Positions 1 through 12,187 of a DNA stretch of 64,000 bases are shown here, in pieces. The position numbers and the translations under genes are program-made. Within the stretch, counting starts at the first letter, position 1, and each line of letters starts with the position of its first letter. Source of the stretch: Aurelia coerulea (lineage: Eukaryota; Cnidaria; Scyphozoa; Semaeostomeae; Ulmaridae). Where the stretch lies: assembly GCA_039566865.1 (NCBI GenBank), contig CM076944.1:17010501-17074500 (forward strand). Direction: 5' to 3'. The notes under the pieces are model-generated. The model was not told the origin of the DNA and searched no databases. It saw nothing but the letters and a program-made list of their open reading frames with translations.

Positions 1-136
1 TTATTGCAACAAACATTTGTCTTTAACACAAAAACACCAGGCCTTACATAAATTACACAAAGGGGAACCACCATAGACAAAATCAGCACCCAAAAATTAA
101 CCAAAACAATTGTCAGTACTGGACCTGGATTAAAGA

Positions 137-490
137 CAGGGCCGCCAAGAGGTTTTGGAGGCCCAGGGACAAAACTCTGAAATGAGGCCCCCTGCGAGCC
201 AGTCTGCAGAGTATGGCACTTTTCGATGAGATCTCCGTTGTGCAAAGAGATATTTCTTTGTTCTCTATTGTCTAATTTGAATAGGCTATTGAAAATCTCC
301 GATGTGCAAGTGCCATACTCTGCACACAGGCCTGCGAGCGAAGCTAGCAGAAAATAAGTTTGACCCACGCCCTTTAGATTAGCTTAAAATTCATTTGAGA
401 ACATTTCCTGCAGTCAAAGTGTTAAAAATCTTCAAGTATGAGGCCCCCTGAGGCAAATTGCCCCTCTGCCCCCCCCTCTTGGCGGCCCTA
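137..490. mobile_element. hAT-like short inverted-repeat element (outer copy)
   Basis: The ends are inverted copies of one another: the left end begins CAGGGCCGCCAAGAGG and the right end is the reverse complement of nearly the same string. CAGGGCCG-type ends are typical of non-autonomous hAT elements (family knowledge). No coding capacity is visible. A convincing 8-bp target duplication was not found at these boundaries, so the exact limits are uncertain. A second element (200-331) is nested inside. Confidence 0.55.
200..331. mobile_element. Nested 132-bp MITE with 8-bp TSD
   Basis: A short palindromic element whose ends share GCAGAGTATGGCACTT in inverted orientation. It is flanked by a perfect 8-bp direct repeat CTGCGAGC (192-199 and 332-339), which marks insertion into the larger hAT-like element. 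No open frame. The 8-bp duplication suggests a hAT- or P-like mover, but the family is not identified. Confidence 0.75.
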
Positions 491-799
491 TTTGTAGATA
501 TTGTGATGTGACCCAATTTGTTCAATCTTTGATTTTTTTTGCTGTAACCTTAACAAGGAGGAGACAGAATTTATAAAGATGTCACTTATCAAGGATGACA
601 CTTGCAGAGTTCTGAACTTAAATAAGCCTCCCAGTCAAATGGGTACAATAAATCAGTTAAAATCAAGATTTGATAGGCACGGCCAGGGGCTACTCCCCCT
701 CCGCCGTTAGAAGAATTTATCCCCCATCAGAGGAAATTTTGAGTTATTTTCGGAAGAATTTGGCAAAATGATGTAAAGATATGTTAAGACTTTAATTTA

Positions 800-946
800 T
801 CAAAAGAAATAGTTTTATAAGTTATGCTTATGTATTCCCAGCACTGGAGTTTCTTAATTTTTTGGCGATCTGCGAGTTGAGTTTCTTAAGTAAAATCTAA
901 TGGTTTTTGTTATTTATAAGCAGCTTCTTATTAAAAGAAATACGTG
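800..946. mobile_element. Partial TA-inserted MITE (TATAAGAAACT family)
   Basis: Contains the family words AGTTTCTTAA and CAGCACTGG and ends in ACGTG followed by TA (947-948), as in the complete copies at 22128-22550 and 54909-55344. The left end is degraded. It lies in the first intron of the minus-strand gene beginning at 1605. Confidence 0.5.
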
Positions 947-958
947 TAGCTTCTCTAC

Positions 959-1605
959 CTCGGAGTTGGTTTTGAAAGATCCAATATGTCTTTAAACTCT
1001 CTCTCGATTCTCTCAGCGAATTCTCTCTCGGAGAGTGCCGACTCCAATTTGAATGCCGTTTTGACTTGGCCGTTTTGGAATAAAGGTGCCCGTTTGGTTC
1101 CACGCGGAGCATTGGTAACGTCCACATCCACGAGATAGACATCTCTGCAGACGAGCTTTGGTTCTCTTGTTGATGTTGGTCCACCATACAACTGCCGCGA
1201 TGTGGAGGCAGTTGCTTCGTGGTGGTTACGCCCATATGAATATGGCCTTCCTCCGGCGGCGCCTCTGCCTCTATTATGGGAACGACCACGTTGTTGGTTT
1301 CTGAATGTGTGCATGTTATTGGTTGCTCCTATACGGCCATATCTCCTTGCAGTGGTGAAAGTGATGCCATTATTACCGCCCCGGCCGGCAGTTGATTGTG
1401 TTTGTCGTTGATTATTCCCCCTTCGAAAAAGGGCAGCTCTTTCATCGAAGGGAGATTCAAACTGCAATCTGTTTGGCCTGGTTCTGTCTTCGCTGACTGC
1501 GGAAGACAGAACTCCCAGTGCCCTACTGTTGGTAGCTGCATCAATTTCCTCCATAAACGACGGTCTGCTGCTGCTGGGACCTGCCATCTCCATGGATAAG
1601 TCCAA
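959..1605 (-). CDS. First coding exon of a HECT-family-like gene (partial, exits left)
   Basis: This minus-strand exon opens with ATG at 1605 and runs 215 codons plus two bases to a splice donor whose GT is at 957-958; the stop that follows lies inside the intron. The first ~140 residues are low-complexity, rich in Arg, Gly, Ser and Asn. The last ~65 form a compact conserved-looking segment (RDVYLVDVDVTNAPRG, then KTAFKLESALSEREF). I know that kind of segment from the N-termini of G2/M-phase-specific HECT ligases of fish and corals, where it precedes the HECT domain. The exon ends in phase 2, the phase needed by the conserved exon at 35039-35504 of the other HECT gene. The rest of this gene lies outside the window. 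Family assignment is inference; an unrelated RGG-rich protein is the alternative. Confidence 0.6.
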
Positions 1606-4255
1606 ATCATCTAGGTCACATGGGAAGAAGCTCAGCGCCGAAACTTAGGCCGTCTCGTTTCCATGTTATTGTTCTTGGATGATTTCGCGCCAAAACGTGA
1701 CACGCCCGACAACACCTTTCTCGAGGAGTTCAGCCTCGCTTTGATGCCCCTATACAAATGTATAGGAAAATGACCGGAAGTGAATATTTTCGTCGACTTT
1801 GAACGTTTCATGCAGTGATGCGGTGTGATTTTTCCGCGTTAATTTAATCTTAAAAGGTAGTGAATTTATCTAAGAAATGTTTAAAACTAAAATCGTTTTG
1901 ATTTAAACTTCCCGGTAAACTCCACGCAATTTGACAGGAGTGATGGTCTTATTTTAAGAGATTTTCATCCGTATTTGGGCAAATTTTTCGAATTCATTGT
2001 CTTTGTTGAAGTAAAAAGCGCCTTGAAAGCCATGACATTTAGAAAATCTCGTAGATCGTAGAAATTGTTTTGAAGCGGCGTGGTCTGCTTGCTGCTTGCT
2101 TTCAAGAAAACCCTTTAATTCTGATAGGAAACGAAGCAATAAACCAATATGCAGAGCACTAGCGATCCTTTTACTGCCAGTGAAGGACAAGAGATGCTTT
2201 CATGTTTTCAAATAATTCTCCAACCCGCCAGAAAGAAAGAGACAAGAAGAAGCAGCTTCCAACGAAAGAACTCGGATATTTATGGATCAAGAACTAAAAC
2301 CGTTTTGTTTATGATGGCATATGTCTTTGATGGACAAATGGATAGCAAATTATAGAAAATATGTTATTTGTACTGGGCAAGTTCCTCTCATTGATGGAGC
2401 AACTCAATGCAGTCTGGAAATCTTCTCTTGTTGGCTCTAAAAACTCACAGACAAGGAATATAGGGAAGGATGCTGTCTATTGAAATTTCAATGACTATTT
2501 CTGAATGGACAACGGCAATAACTGCTTTTTGGTAATTTTCAGAAACTCATGAATAAGCATGGCATTTCACCTACAGGGTGAAACGGGCGAGCTTTGTCTT
2601 TGTCTTTGCAAACAATTGTCTTTGCAGATCAAATTCAGAATAAGTTTCAGACTGTTTCAGAATTGGAAGCATTAAAATTTCAATTTTGTGATGATTCAAT
2701 TGCTATTATCTTACCATCTTCCTATCATCAGAGTAAAATCATCAGAGTATCAATTATTGGATTACTCAATTTTTTTTATATATCATAATATTGTTTTTCA
2801 TTGAATGCTTTGTTTGCAACAGTCATGTTCCATCAGTTTTGCATCAGTCTTCAGGCATCAGGCATTGAAAAAGCAAGAATTGCAGTCTTTTGTGGTTGTT
2901 GTCAAATGCTGCTTCAAGGTTGGGCTTGATTGGTAAAGGATAATCTTGTTCTGTTTGGGTCCTAAAATAAAACAGAGACAATATTATTTCCTCCTACTAG
3001 AACTGTTTGCTGCATAGCAAATTTCACTTTGTCTCATAGAGAATTGCATGTACAAAAAAGAGCAGCAAACCAAAATAGGAGATGTCTTTGCAAACTTAAA
3101 TCAGAGCAACAATACCCTGCTCAAGAAAAAGAAAACAGATTTAAAGGCAAATAATTGCAGTAAACAATCGTTTTTATAGGCAAAATAATCAAAGCTGATA
3201 ATTTTTTGTACAAGGTAGCCTTGATAACATTGTTTTAGTAAGCAAATCTCCTATTTCTAGGTCAGAGCTTCCCCATTAGTCTTGAAGAAAATAAGCAACA
3301 ATGCAACTTTATGTTTGTTTACAGTTAGGCCAAACCCGACGAAAAGTTCTCTGAGAGCGAAGTCAAAGTTTTGTAATTATTTTCATTGCTCTGGTGGCCA
3401 AAACAGCTAGCAAGTACTCTAAAATACTTTCATTTCTGAAAACATCAGATTACGTTCGAAAGTGATACATTCAACCAAGGTTAACGTTTGTTTTCTGACT
3501 AAAAAGCAGACAAGTTTGTGAAAGGAAGCAAGTAAAGTTAACGAAGATTAGATGGTCATGGCTCTCGAGGAAAAATTGCCTTTGAAAATTGTGGGAAACC
3601 GGCAAAGGCTACAGCAAAACAGGCAACATTCCTACAAACTAGATGCTTACAGCTATTGCGTTATATCTCCAAAATGAGAATTCCTGTCTTAGTTTAGAAA
3701 ATATTGGAGTTTGAAAAAATTTTGGTTAGATTTAGGCCAACAAAAGTTCATTTTCTTGAAACTGCAAGCCGAAGTTCAAGACGAGAAAAAGACAAGTTTA
3801 TTTCGTCAACAATTGGCGAAAGGTGGCAAAATAGGACAAAACGACATCGAGGAATCCAAAACTTTCAACAAAATTTCCATGAAACAAAGGAAAAACGTTA
3901 AATTTATGATAAAGTCTGCTTACCTGCTGTGCTGAATCCCAAGTTTGTAAACAGAGTTGTCCACGGCCCTTGAAAAATATGAAAAACCAAGAAGCTCTGA
4001 GTCCAAAATGCTCAAAGAACTTGAAAGAGCGAAGATACAGCTATTGCGTTATATCTCGATATTTTGCTTTGGGACACTTGGGACGCCTGCTGACGCCATT
4101 TATCACAAAATTTTACTTTCGCGCCACAGCTTTCTTGCAAAAGAGGCCGGAAGTGACGTCAGAATTCAGGCTTGGTGTTGTCGGGCGTGCGTGAGAAATG
4201 ACCTCATTTGCGTGAACAATTTTTAACGCAGCGTGAGAAATATTTAGCAGAGCGT
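1606..4255. other. Non-coding stretch upstream of the 959-1605 exon
   Basis: No convincing gene was found. The first 200 bases after the ATG should hold the 5' UTR and promoter of the minus-strand gene; no core promoter element was recognised with confidence. ACAGCTATTGCGTTATATCTC recurs at about 3649 and 4037 in the same orientation. Open frames here are short, overlapping and without recognisable domains. Confidence 0.5.
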
Positions 4256-4735
4256 GGGAAATTTTTCATTGTGGCTGCAATAAAAATTTGCCCTTTTACA
4301 ATATAAATATGTGCTTACAAGAGATACACGCTCGCAATACAAATATATGGTTGAAAGAGCAATAAATACTTGCAACAGGAATAGGTGTATCCAATAGAAA
4401 TTTGCTTTTGTAATAAAACTGTAGGGTTGCTTTTGCAACGAAAATAAAAATAAGGAATGTTGATATAATACCAATAAGCATGGACAATAGGACACTTGCA
4501 ACTTTTGTACGTAAAAATGATGAAGCACCGCACCTATTATTCAGTGCAATAGTATTATTCGCATGCAATGAAAATAAATGCAGTACAATGAATAAAATGC
4601 TGTGTTATTTTAAACATGTAATGATAACTTACGCTTACAATAAAAATTTATTTATTTTGTAATGGAAATATCGCTCATCCATGGAAATTTGATTATTTTT
4701 GCATTTGGCACTCCATACAGATTTGCATATGTTAC
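4256..4735. repeat. Degenerate word-repeat tract (CAATA/AAAT words)
   Basis: An AT-rich tract in which related words such as CAATAtAAATAT, CAATACAAATAT, CAATAAATACTT and CAATAGAAATTTG recur every few tens of bases with varying spacing. It is not a clean tandem repeat and holds no real gene. It abuts the 5' end of the LINE that follows. Confidence 0.4.
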
Positions 4736-4744
4736 AACAGCCCG

Positions 4745-5503
4745 TTGCGTCACACACAAAGGAACTATGATGCAACTTCCAATTGTTCTCGTTCGTTTGC
4801 TATTCAAACGGGCCAAGTAATAGCATGGCCATCGGTGGCCACAGCGTGGGTTTCAAACTACTTATGGTTCCAGGTTTTTAACTATCATATCTGTGCTACA
4901 TATTTCCCCCCCTGTAGCTCAAAGTACTTTGATGAAAATCTCTTTGAAGATCTTGGTAATGATATTGCTAATTTTTCTGGAAGCAATGCCCAAGTTCTCA
5001 TTATGGGAGATTTTAATGCCAGGACATCTACTCTTGATGATTTTATTCAAAATGCAGACAGTCATTTCACAAATACAGGATTCTTGTCCTCAGAAATCAC
5101 CACATCACGAAATAATTGTGATGGTGAAGTGAACAGTAGTGGTCACGCTCTCTTGGATTTATGCAAGTCCCACAATTTAAGAATAATAAATGACAGGAAA
5201 ATTGGAGATACTTTTGGAAATCTTACCAGCTTTAACATCAGCGGTGGATGTAGTACCGTTGACTATGCTATGATCTCTGACCATTCATTCAACAAAGTTG
5301 ATTCTTTCATTGTTAAACCAACCAAAGCTATCAGTGATCATAGCCAAATAGTTGTTTGGCTCCCAGCAGAATATAAGCCACAACACTCCAATTCATCAAA
5401 GTATAAATGGAATAAGATTTCAGCAAAATTTAGATGGTTGAGTAACAGTAAAGCGAAATTCACACATGCATTACAGTCAACCGAAATAAAGAAAAAAAAT
5501 TGA
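4745..5503 (+). pseudogene. LINE apurinic-type endonuclease fragment
   Basis: Carries the C-terminal half of an exonuclease-endonuclease-phosphatase domain. Visible motifs are MGDFNAR (metal and phosphate binding), then STVDYAMISDHS and AISDHSQIVVW, the final SDH block with the catalytic His. The N-terminal strand with the first catalytic Asn and Glu is missing, and the frame breaks after a Lys/Asn-rich tail. In intact elements this domain nicks the target DNA to prime reverse transcription. Confidence 0.8.
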
Positions 5504-5543
5504 TAAGTTCATCTCATCCCCATATGGAACAAGCGACAGAGAC

Positions 5544-5858
5544 ATGGAATATGCTAACAATGATTTCACTGACATCCTAATTAGTACAGCAAAGTTATGT
5601 CTCCCCCAAACATCTCGTAAAAGAGCAAAGAAAGCATCTAAAAGTTCGAAAAAATGGTTTGATAAAGAATGTACACATAAAAAAGACCTCTTAGATAAAG
5701 CTCTCTTGAATAAACAAAAAAACCCTCACTGTAATGTAGCCAAAAACAAAGTGAATTCATATACAAAAACTTTCAGGAACTTGTGCAAGTACAAGAAAAA
5801 GCAATTTTGGGCTGACAAAATTGATCAATTAAATAAGACAGAAAACTCAGACTTTTGG
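5544..5858 (+). pseudogene. LINE linker segment between endonuclease and RT
   Basis: A Lys-rich, coiled segment (SRKRAKKASKSSKKWFD, later YKKKQFWADKIDQLN) typical of the spacer between endonuclease and RT in LINE ORF2 proteins. Its reading frame stops at the MITE insertion; the interrupted polypeptide resumes just after the MITE at about 6156, where the duplicated ACTTTTGG marks the target site. Confidence 0.65.
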
Positions 5859-6155
5859 CCCGGGGGGGGGGGGGGGTACTTGACCAGGTTTTGGTCGTGG
5901 ACGTGCCATCGAAGCTTCAAAAACATACCCGTTCCTTATACCAATTTTGCGAAAAAGTATACCCGACTTTATACCAATTTTGCGAAAAAGTATACCCGAC
6001 CTTATACCAATTTTCCGAAAAAGTATACCAAAATCATTCTTTAAACCAAAATTGCGAAAATCTATACCGTTCCTTATACCAAAATCGTGAAAATCGATAC
6101 CCTTCCCGATGGCACGTCCCCGTACCCAAAATATGTGAAGTACCCCCCTCCCGGG
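5859..6155. mobile_element. Poly-G-ended MITE, copy 1
   Basis: A 297-bp element beginning CCCGGGGGGG and ending with its inverted counterpart, with a GTACTT-type word next to the G tract. A perfect 8-bp duplication ACTTTTGG flanks it (5851-5858 and 6156-6163). The interior holds about five imperfect copies of a word of roughly 30 bases built from TATACC, AATTTTGCGAAAA and GTATACC. It interrupts the LINE coding frame. Confidence 0.85.
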
Positions 6156-6429
6156 ACTTTTGGGACCTGTGGAGAGAATTTGATGAAAATCACAGGCAAG
6201 GGTCTGATGTAAACATACAAGATGGGTCCGTTTGGGAAAACTTTTACAGCAACTTATTTAACGATAATACAACCAAAGATACAACCTATCCCCCTGTTGC
6301 TACCCATACTACGAGAAGGAATTTTCCTAACCAAATGCTCAATGAAAAATTTCACAAAAGGAACTACAAAGAGTAGTAAAGAAGCTAAAAAATGGTAAAG
6401 CAACTGGCACGGACAAAATCTCAAAAGAA

Positions 6430-8325
6430 ATGATCAAGACCAGCTTCCCATACATGCAACAGGCCTACTTGAAATTATTCAATATGATTTTAAGCGCTCA
6501 ATGTATTCCTAGTATCTGGTGCAAAAGTATCATAACCCCAATCCACAAAGCAGGGAGCAAAAATGATCCTGAAAATTTCAGACCAATATGCGTAACCAGT
6601 TGCCTCTCCAAGTTATTCTGCTTGATGCTAAATGAAAGACTTACCCTCTTTATCAACAAATATGAAATCATGAATCTTAACCAAATTGGTTTCAAAGAAA
6701 AATGCAGGACGGCCGATCACCTTTTTACATTAAAAACTCTTATTAATAAGCATGTTCATAATACGAGAAATGGAAAAATTTATGCATGCTTCGTTGATTT
6801 TAGAAAAGCTTTCGACTCAGTTTGGCACAAGGGTTTGTTCCTCAAGCTCGAAAATCTAAATATAAGCGGAAATTTTTTAGAAATAATCAAAGACATCTAT
6901 TCCAAAACTACATGTTCCGTTAAGGTAAACGATAAAATGACTCAATTTTTCAGCTACTCAAAGGGCGTCAGACAAGGTTGCCCCTTAAGCCCGACTCTTT
7001 TCAACCTTTATATAAATGACCTCATCAACGAGGTCGAGGAAATCAACCCTTCCCCCCTACACCTACATCATGATACTAACGTAAGCTGTCTTCTCTATGC
7101 TGACGATCTTATTTTGATGTCAAGAACCCAGCAAGGACTCCAAAAAATGCTCGATAGGCTAACCGATTTCTGTGCAACATGGAATCTTTCGGTGAATACG
7201 AAGAAAACAAAATGCATTACCTTTCAGAAAAAAAGTAGGCTAAACAGAAAAGATTCTCTTTATGTGAACAATAATAAGATAGACAACGTCACTCAATACA
7301 GTTATTTAGGAATGGCCATAAACGCGGCGGGTTCCTTCCACATTGCTATCGAAACACTTAGTGGAAAAGCCAGGAGAGCCATTTATGCCCTAAACGGCAG
7401 GTACCAAATAAAACGACTCCCAATTAAGGCTGCACTTAAATTGTTTGACTCTGTGATATCTCCTATCCTCCTCTATTGCTGTGAGGTTTGGGGAGCATTT
7501 CATTATACAGACTACGACAGGTGGGACAACAATATCATAGAAAAAATACACCTATCTTTCTGCAAACATCTACTTGGGGTAAACAGGTCAACTACAAATA
7601 TTCTGGTTCGTGGTGAATTAGGCCGCTTCCCTTTAAAAAACACGATAGACAGCAGATGTATCTCTTTTCTGCGACACATAGAGCAATCTCCGCAAAATAG
7701 TCTGGTGCATCTATCCTTACTTGCAAATAAGGACCTACCCTCTTATCTCAACTTTAAAACTCACATTGATAACATAAAAAGTTTTACAAATACACCTAAC
7801 ATTCTTGAAATGAATAAGAATAAGGTTAAAATTAGCCTACAAACGTCATACAAAAAATTATGGAAGTCACAACTTCAGTGCTCCAAAAAGGGGAAATTCC
7901 TACGTGATATGGACAAAGAATTTAAATGCGAACCATATCTCCTATTACATGATTACAATTTCAGGCAAGAACGAGTTTTTACAGCAAAATTGCGCACAAG
8001 TGACCACGTTCTGGCAGTTGAATCCGGTAGACGAACCACACCAAAGATTAAATTTGAAAATAGATTGTGTAAACTTTGCAGTGCAGGAATTGTTGAAGAG
8101 GAAATGCACTTTATCTCAGAATGCCCCCTTTACAACCACTCCAGAAGAGATTTCTTAGAAAAGTGTTACAACTTATTCCCAAATATAAGGCTTCTGAACA
8201 TGAATGACAAGTTTAGATTTCTTTTCTCCATCCCAGAACCGGTTGTCATGAAAGAAATAATTTCGTATTTATATAACCTGTCAAAAATTCGATCGGAAAA
8301 GCTAATTGTTGCACCCCCTTTGTAA
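6430..8325 (+). pseudogene. LINE reverse transcriptase and C-terminal zinc knuckle
   Basis: A 631-residue open frame. The RT blocks are in order: NFRPICVTSCLSKLF, FVDFRKAFDSVWHKGL (first catalytic Asp), GVRQGCPLSPTLFNLYINDL, and the catalytic YADDL. A thumb-like region follows, then the conserved PILLYCCEVWGAF block and a CCHC-like end (CKLCSAG...ECPLYNH). Start is arbitrary: homologous sequence (KKLKNGKATGTDKI) continues upstream in frame, and a frameshift near 6350 separates it from the linker. The protein would copy its own RNA at the nicked target. The RT part itself is open, but the element as a whole is inactive. Confidence 0.85.
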
Positions 8326-8754
8326 ATTAGTTACCTTTAACAGTATTTGATTTGTTTCTATTATGCTCGTTTTGTTTTGTTTTGTTTTGTTTTGTCCTCT
8401 TCTTAAACTTTGTTAGTAGGTTTTTACCTTTATATACATGTATGTTTAGAAGATTTATAAAAAAAAAAAAAAAAAAAATAAAGTCTGGCTTTTGTCCGAC
8501 TCAGAAAAGTATGCAAGCGGCATCCTTTAAGTGGATTAAGTCGAGCAATCACAATATCAAATACCACTGAGGGATCAAAGAAATGACGGAATGAAGGAAC
8601 TGGAAAGGAAAATCAAAGATCCGTTGAAAACTTTTACTCGTATTATTTGCGTTACATTTATCTTTTCAATACAGAAGCAGAACGTTACTTTGGAAAAAAA
8701 TTGCTATTAACGAAATAGCATTAATAGCACTGTCCGCCGCCCTTAGCTATCATT

Positions 8755-10569
8755 CAAAACCCAGAACAATTGTTAAACACCTTCACTTTTCATGAAATAA
8801 GCAATGAAGAGGTTATGAAATTATTAAAATCCCTAGATGGAAGAAAATCTACTGGTGAGGATCAAATACCCCCGAAGCTTGTATCTCTTGCTTCTAACGA
8901 ACTCACAGTCGCACGAACCATGGCAATAAACTATAGCATTCGCAACTCTAGTTTCCCAGATGATGCAAAAAAGGCGGCGGTCTGTCCTTTAGATAAGGGG
9001 GAGCCAAATCGTACAGTATAAAGGAATTTCCACCCAGTTAGTGTTCTTAACCCTAATCCGCATGGGGGGTGGATTCCACCCCCTCAAGGTTTTATTTGCC
9101 GCGTTTTTAAACGACATTTGCTATGTCCCCCAGCCTCCCTGAATTTTACTAATTATCTATTAGCCACATTTTGGTGGAAAAATTTTTGAACAATACGACT
9201 CACAGGTCACGTGACATGCCCATATTTGGAAGGAGGTAGCAGAAAAATCACTGTTTTCAATGATTTCAATGGAATTATTTGATTGAATTATGAAGTATTA
9301 TACAGCAAATGAATCAGCAAACAAAGGGCTTCAATTTGATACCGAAATTTCTGGAATTTGAATTTTTGATAATGACGTCATTTTGGCCGCCATTTTGGAC
9401 TAATTAGCAATTTTCTCAAGTTTTTTCGAGCTTTTTCAATAAAAATCACTCTAAGGATACACTTGTTGTAGATAATCACCATTTTTCAGGTTCTTTTGGT
9501 CTCTTTTTACATAGAATAAATTAATCGCACAAATGACGTCATAAGAATCGGCTAATTTCTGCCAAATTATCACTCCAAAATCGTTATTTTCAATAAAATA
9601 ATACTTTATCACCAACTATGTTGACAAACTGAACCAAAAACTGCATAAAGTTCATGCAAAATCTTCATTAAACTTGAATTCAACTTGGAAGCCTGATTTC
9701 ACAGATTTTCAGCTTCGTGACGTCACTGTGACGTCACAAGGTGCGGCAGCCACACCCAAATTACGCTACGAGCTACAAATTACCTGTTCTATAACTGTGC
9801 CAAGTTGTATTGAATTCGGATGAGTCTAAGGCAGTTTTCAGAGGGGAGGGGGGCGGGGAAAGCACCCCCCCCCCCATAAATGGTAGCTCGAAAAAAGCCC
9901 ATATGGATTAGGGTTAATACCTTTTCAAAGATATACGAAAAAGTCCTAAAACAACAATTGATTCAACATCTAGACAACACGCTTTCTGTTTTCATTGCGG
10001 CCTATAGACGAGCATACGGCACCCAAACGTCTGATAGAAGATTGGAGGTCTAACCTCGACAACGACTATCTTGTTGGTGCTATCAAAATGGATCTTTCAA
10101 AAGCCTTTGACTGCATTCCACATGATTTGCTTATTGCAAAATTACATGCATATGGATTCGAAGAAGACGCGCTTGTCCTCACCTACTCTTATCTCAAACG
10201 ACGGAAACAAAGCGTAGGCTACGGATAAATAATACATACAGTTCTTTTCAAGAGGTGATATCTGGTGTACCCAAAGGATCTGTCCTGGGCCCAATCCTGT
10301 TTAATTTTATATAAATGATTTATTTCTTTTCATAAAACAGGCAACTCTCTACGATTATGCTGACGACAATACGCTTACTTATTTTTCGAAAAGCATGCTC
10401 GATCTTGTGAATATTTTGGAAAAAGAAATAGGAATTGCTTTATCCTGGCTAGAGCAAAATGAAATGATTGCCAACCCTGAAAAATTCCATGCTTTATTGC
10501 TCAGAAAAAATCAAGTAAATACTAGTGGAGAGCAAATTAACATTAACGGTAATGTAATCAAATCTGAGG

Positions 10570-10600
<31 letters not shown>
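8755..10600 (+). mobile_element. Decayed CR1/jockey-like LINE fragment
   Basis: Remnant of a second non-LTR element. It begins with the region before RT (KSLDGRKSTGEDQIPPKLV, 8770-9021), is interrupted by a TTAA-flanked insertion (9051-9913), and resumes with the RT palm (MDLSKAFDCIPHDLL, 9995-10228), then SGVPKGSVLGPILFNF and YADDNTL in shifted frames (10250-10390). It ends with a segment (10395-10545) that runs into a CA microsatellite. Several frameshifts and stops make it non-functional. Confidence 0.75.
9051..9913. mobile_element. piggyBac-like non-autonomous element with TTAA TSD
   Basis: An 863-bp insertion with ends CCCTAATCC...GGATTAGGG, flanked on both sides by TTAA (9047-9050 and 9914-9917). 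TTAA duplication and CCC/GGG ends are the hallmark of piggyBac elements (established knowledge). Removing the insertion brings the two halves of the host LINE together. No transposase frame is present; the interior is AT-rich with G- and C-runs next to the ends. Confidence 0.8.

Positions 10601-10601
<1 letters not shown>
10570..10601. repeat. CA dinucleotide microsatellite
   Basis: About 16 uninterrupted AC units at the end of the decayed LINE fragment. Confidence 0.95.
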
Positions 10602-10602
<1 letters not shown>

Positions 10603-10659
10603 CCTTGAGCTACCTCAGATATCTGGGATTTTTAGTTAGGCCTATTTGCAGGAGATTAG

Positions 10660-10870
10660 GCTGATGTAAGAACTGAGTGGGATGAAGACTCACTTCACAT
10701 TCATGTACATTCATGTTTTGTAAGAAACTTAGGTCCAGGGCTGGTAGGTAGTATTTCAAAGGTTAGGAAAGCTCTATTACCAAAAGTTCTCATGAGGTTT
10801 CCATATTTTTTTAATCATTTTGGAAATTGAGCCTAAAGTTTCTCATATAGCAGTTTCTTATAAAATCATT
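10660..10870. mobile_element. Degraded TATAAGAAACT-family MITE
   Basis: Contains GTAAGAAACTTAGGTCCAG, a CAAAAGTTCTCA word and a terminal CAGTTTCTTATAAAA, the internal and terminal words of the TA-inserted MITE family. Ends and target duplication are not preserved, so the limits are approximate. Confidence 0.45.
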
Positions 10871-11893
10871 GCATGTTTATGTTTGCTCAGGTACTGCAAA
10901 TTAGTCCAGGGCTTACTGAGTTGTGGAATTTGAATTTGAATTTGAAAAAGCAGAGGGTAGTTGATATTGTTAAACTATCAGTTTGTTGACGTATTACGTG
11001 AAGTTTCCTCCCTTGAACTTAGCTTATTTCGTTGGTACTGACATTATTTCGACATGATGAGTTGTACCTTGTTATGTGCTAATGTGCGTGGGGAGCTTTG
11101 CGTATTACGTCGATGAAGATAAGGCTCAAATCCTTACTGGTTGCCAGAGCATGCAGAAATCGTCCAATTTCATGCTTGTCAGCCAATGAGATCACCGCTT
11201 TCTAGCCCCTGGAGACAAAATCGATCGTTTGAGGTAAATTTTCTAGTACCCTCACTAAAACTGAAATGGATGCTAGAATACTTCAGTTATTCGCAATTTT
11301 TTTTGATAAATCAGTTGTGGGGATGTCCGTCCAGAGTTGTTTACATGTTTAGGCACACAGCTTGTTTGGGGCTGGAGCTTCGTTCATTTTCCGGTCGAAG
11401 AATATTGACCTTCGTTGAAATATCTATAGAAATTGCTACAAATGAGATATACAGATAAGAATTTCAGTAATTATGCATACTGACCTCAGCAATAACCCAA
11501 ACTCCTTTACTGCTATCATATCTCAAAATTAGAGGCAATTTCTAATGATTTCTGGTAGCGATATCATTTGGGCCTAAGCTTGTCCTCGCTTAAAACTCAT
11601 TCCATTGCACTTAAAAAGTAATGGTAAAATTCTAGAGCTGAATAATGCACTTACCCATGACTCAGGTACCAGTTTGACTTCGTTTGCCTTTTTTACATTA
11701 GAAACGACCAGTTGTGGGTGAATTGCAAAAACATTCCTCGGTCCATACTTTTATCTGCACAGTCTATCCGCTTCAAACAACAAACAGTGAACTTTGTATC
11801 ATAAAAGTCTTGCATCACAAAACATCCCTATAGAACGATTCCATGCGCCTTAGCGAGGCACTCGTGAATTGTTTTCACGCATTTGGTTCAATC

Positions 11894-12187
11894 CCCGGGG
11901 GGTGTACTTGACTTTCAATTGTACAGGGGTGAGCACTCCAAGGAAAAAAATTTTCACCCGGCTTTAGAAATTTCCCCTCGAAATGATAGCCGGTTTTAGA
12001 AACAATTGGCGAAAAGCATACCCTAAAACGTAAATATTCGTCTAAAAACAATAAAATGAAACTTTGGACAACCGGCTTTAGAAAAATTGCCTTCTTTTGA
12101 TACCCGGCGTTGGAAAAAAGAGGCGAAAACGATACCCGGAAAGGAGTGCACATCGCGTCAGCAAAATATACTAAGTAGCCCCCCGGG
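11894..12187. mobile_element. Poly-G-ended MITE, copy 2
   Basis: A 294-bp element with CCCGGGG ends and GTACTT-type words inside them. It is flanked by the 8-bp duplication GTTCAATC (11886-11893 and 12188-12195). The interior repeats the words CCGGCTTTAGAAA and GATACCCGG. It sits in the central loop of the foldback. Confidence 0.85.

Larger units (their letters stand above)
4745..8480 (+). mobile_element. LINE retrotransposon, interrupted by a MITE
   Basis: A non-LTR element in plus orientation: an endonuclease fragment (4745-5503), a linker (5544-5858), a poly-G-ended MITE inserted at 5859-6155, a nearly complete reverse transcriptase (6430-8325), a TTTTG pentamer run (about 8373-8395) and a terminal poly-A (about 8460-8478). 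The endonuclease lacks its N-terminus and there are frameshifts near 5503 and 6350, so this copy is dead. Fragments of related elements lie on the minus strand at 34040-34995 and 62745-64000. Confidence 0.88.

Noticed and set aside
5855..6376. Plus-strand frame rich in Tyr, Gln and Lys
   Set aside because: Most of it is the repetitive interior of a poly-G-ended MITE; only the end belongs to the LINE.
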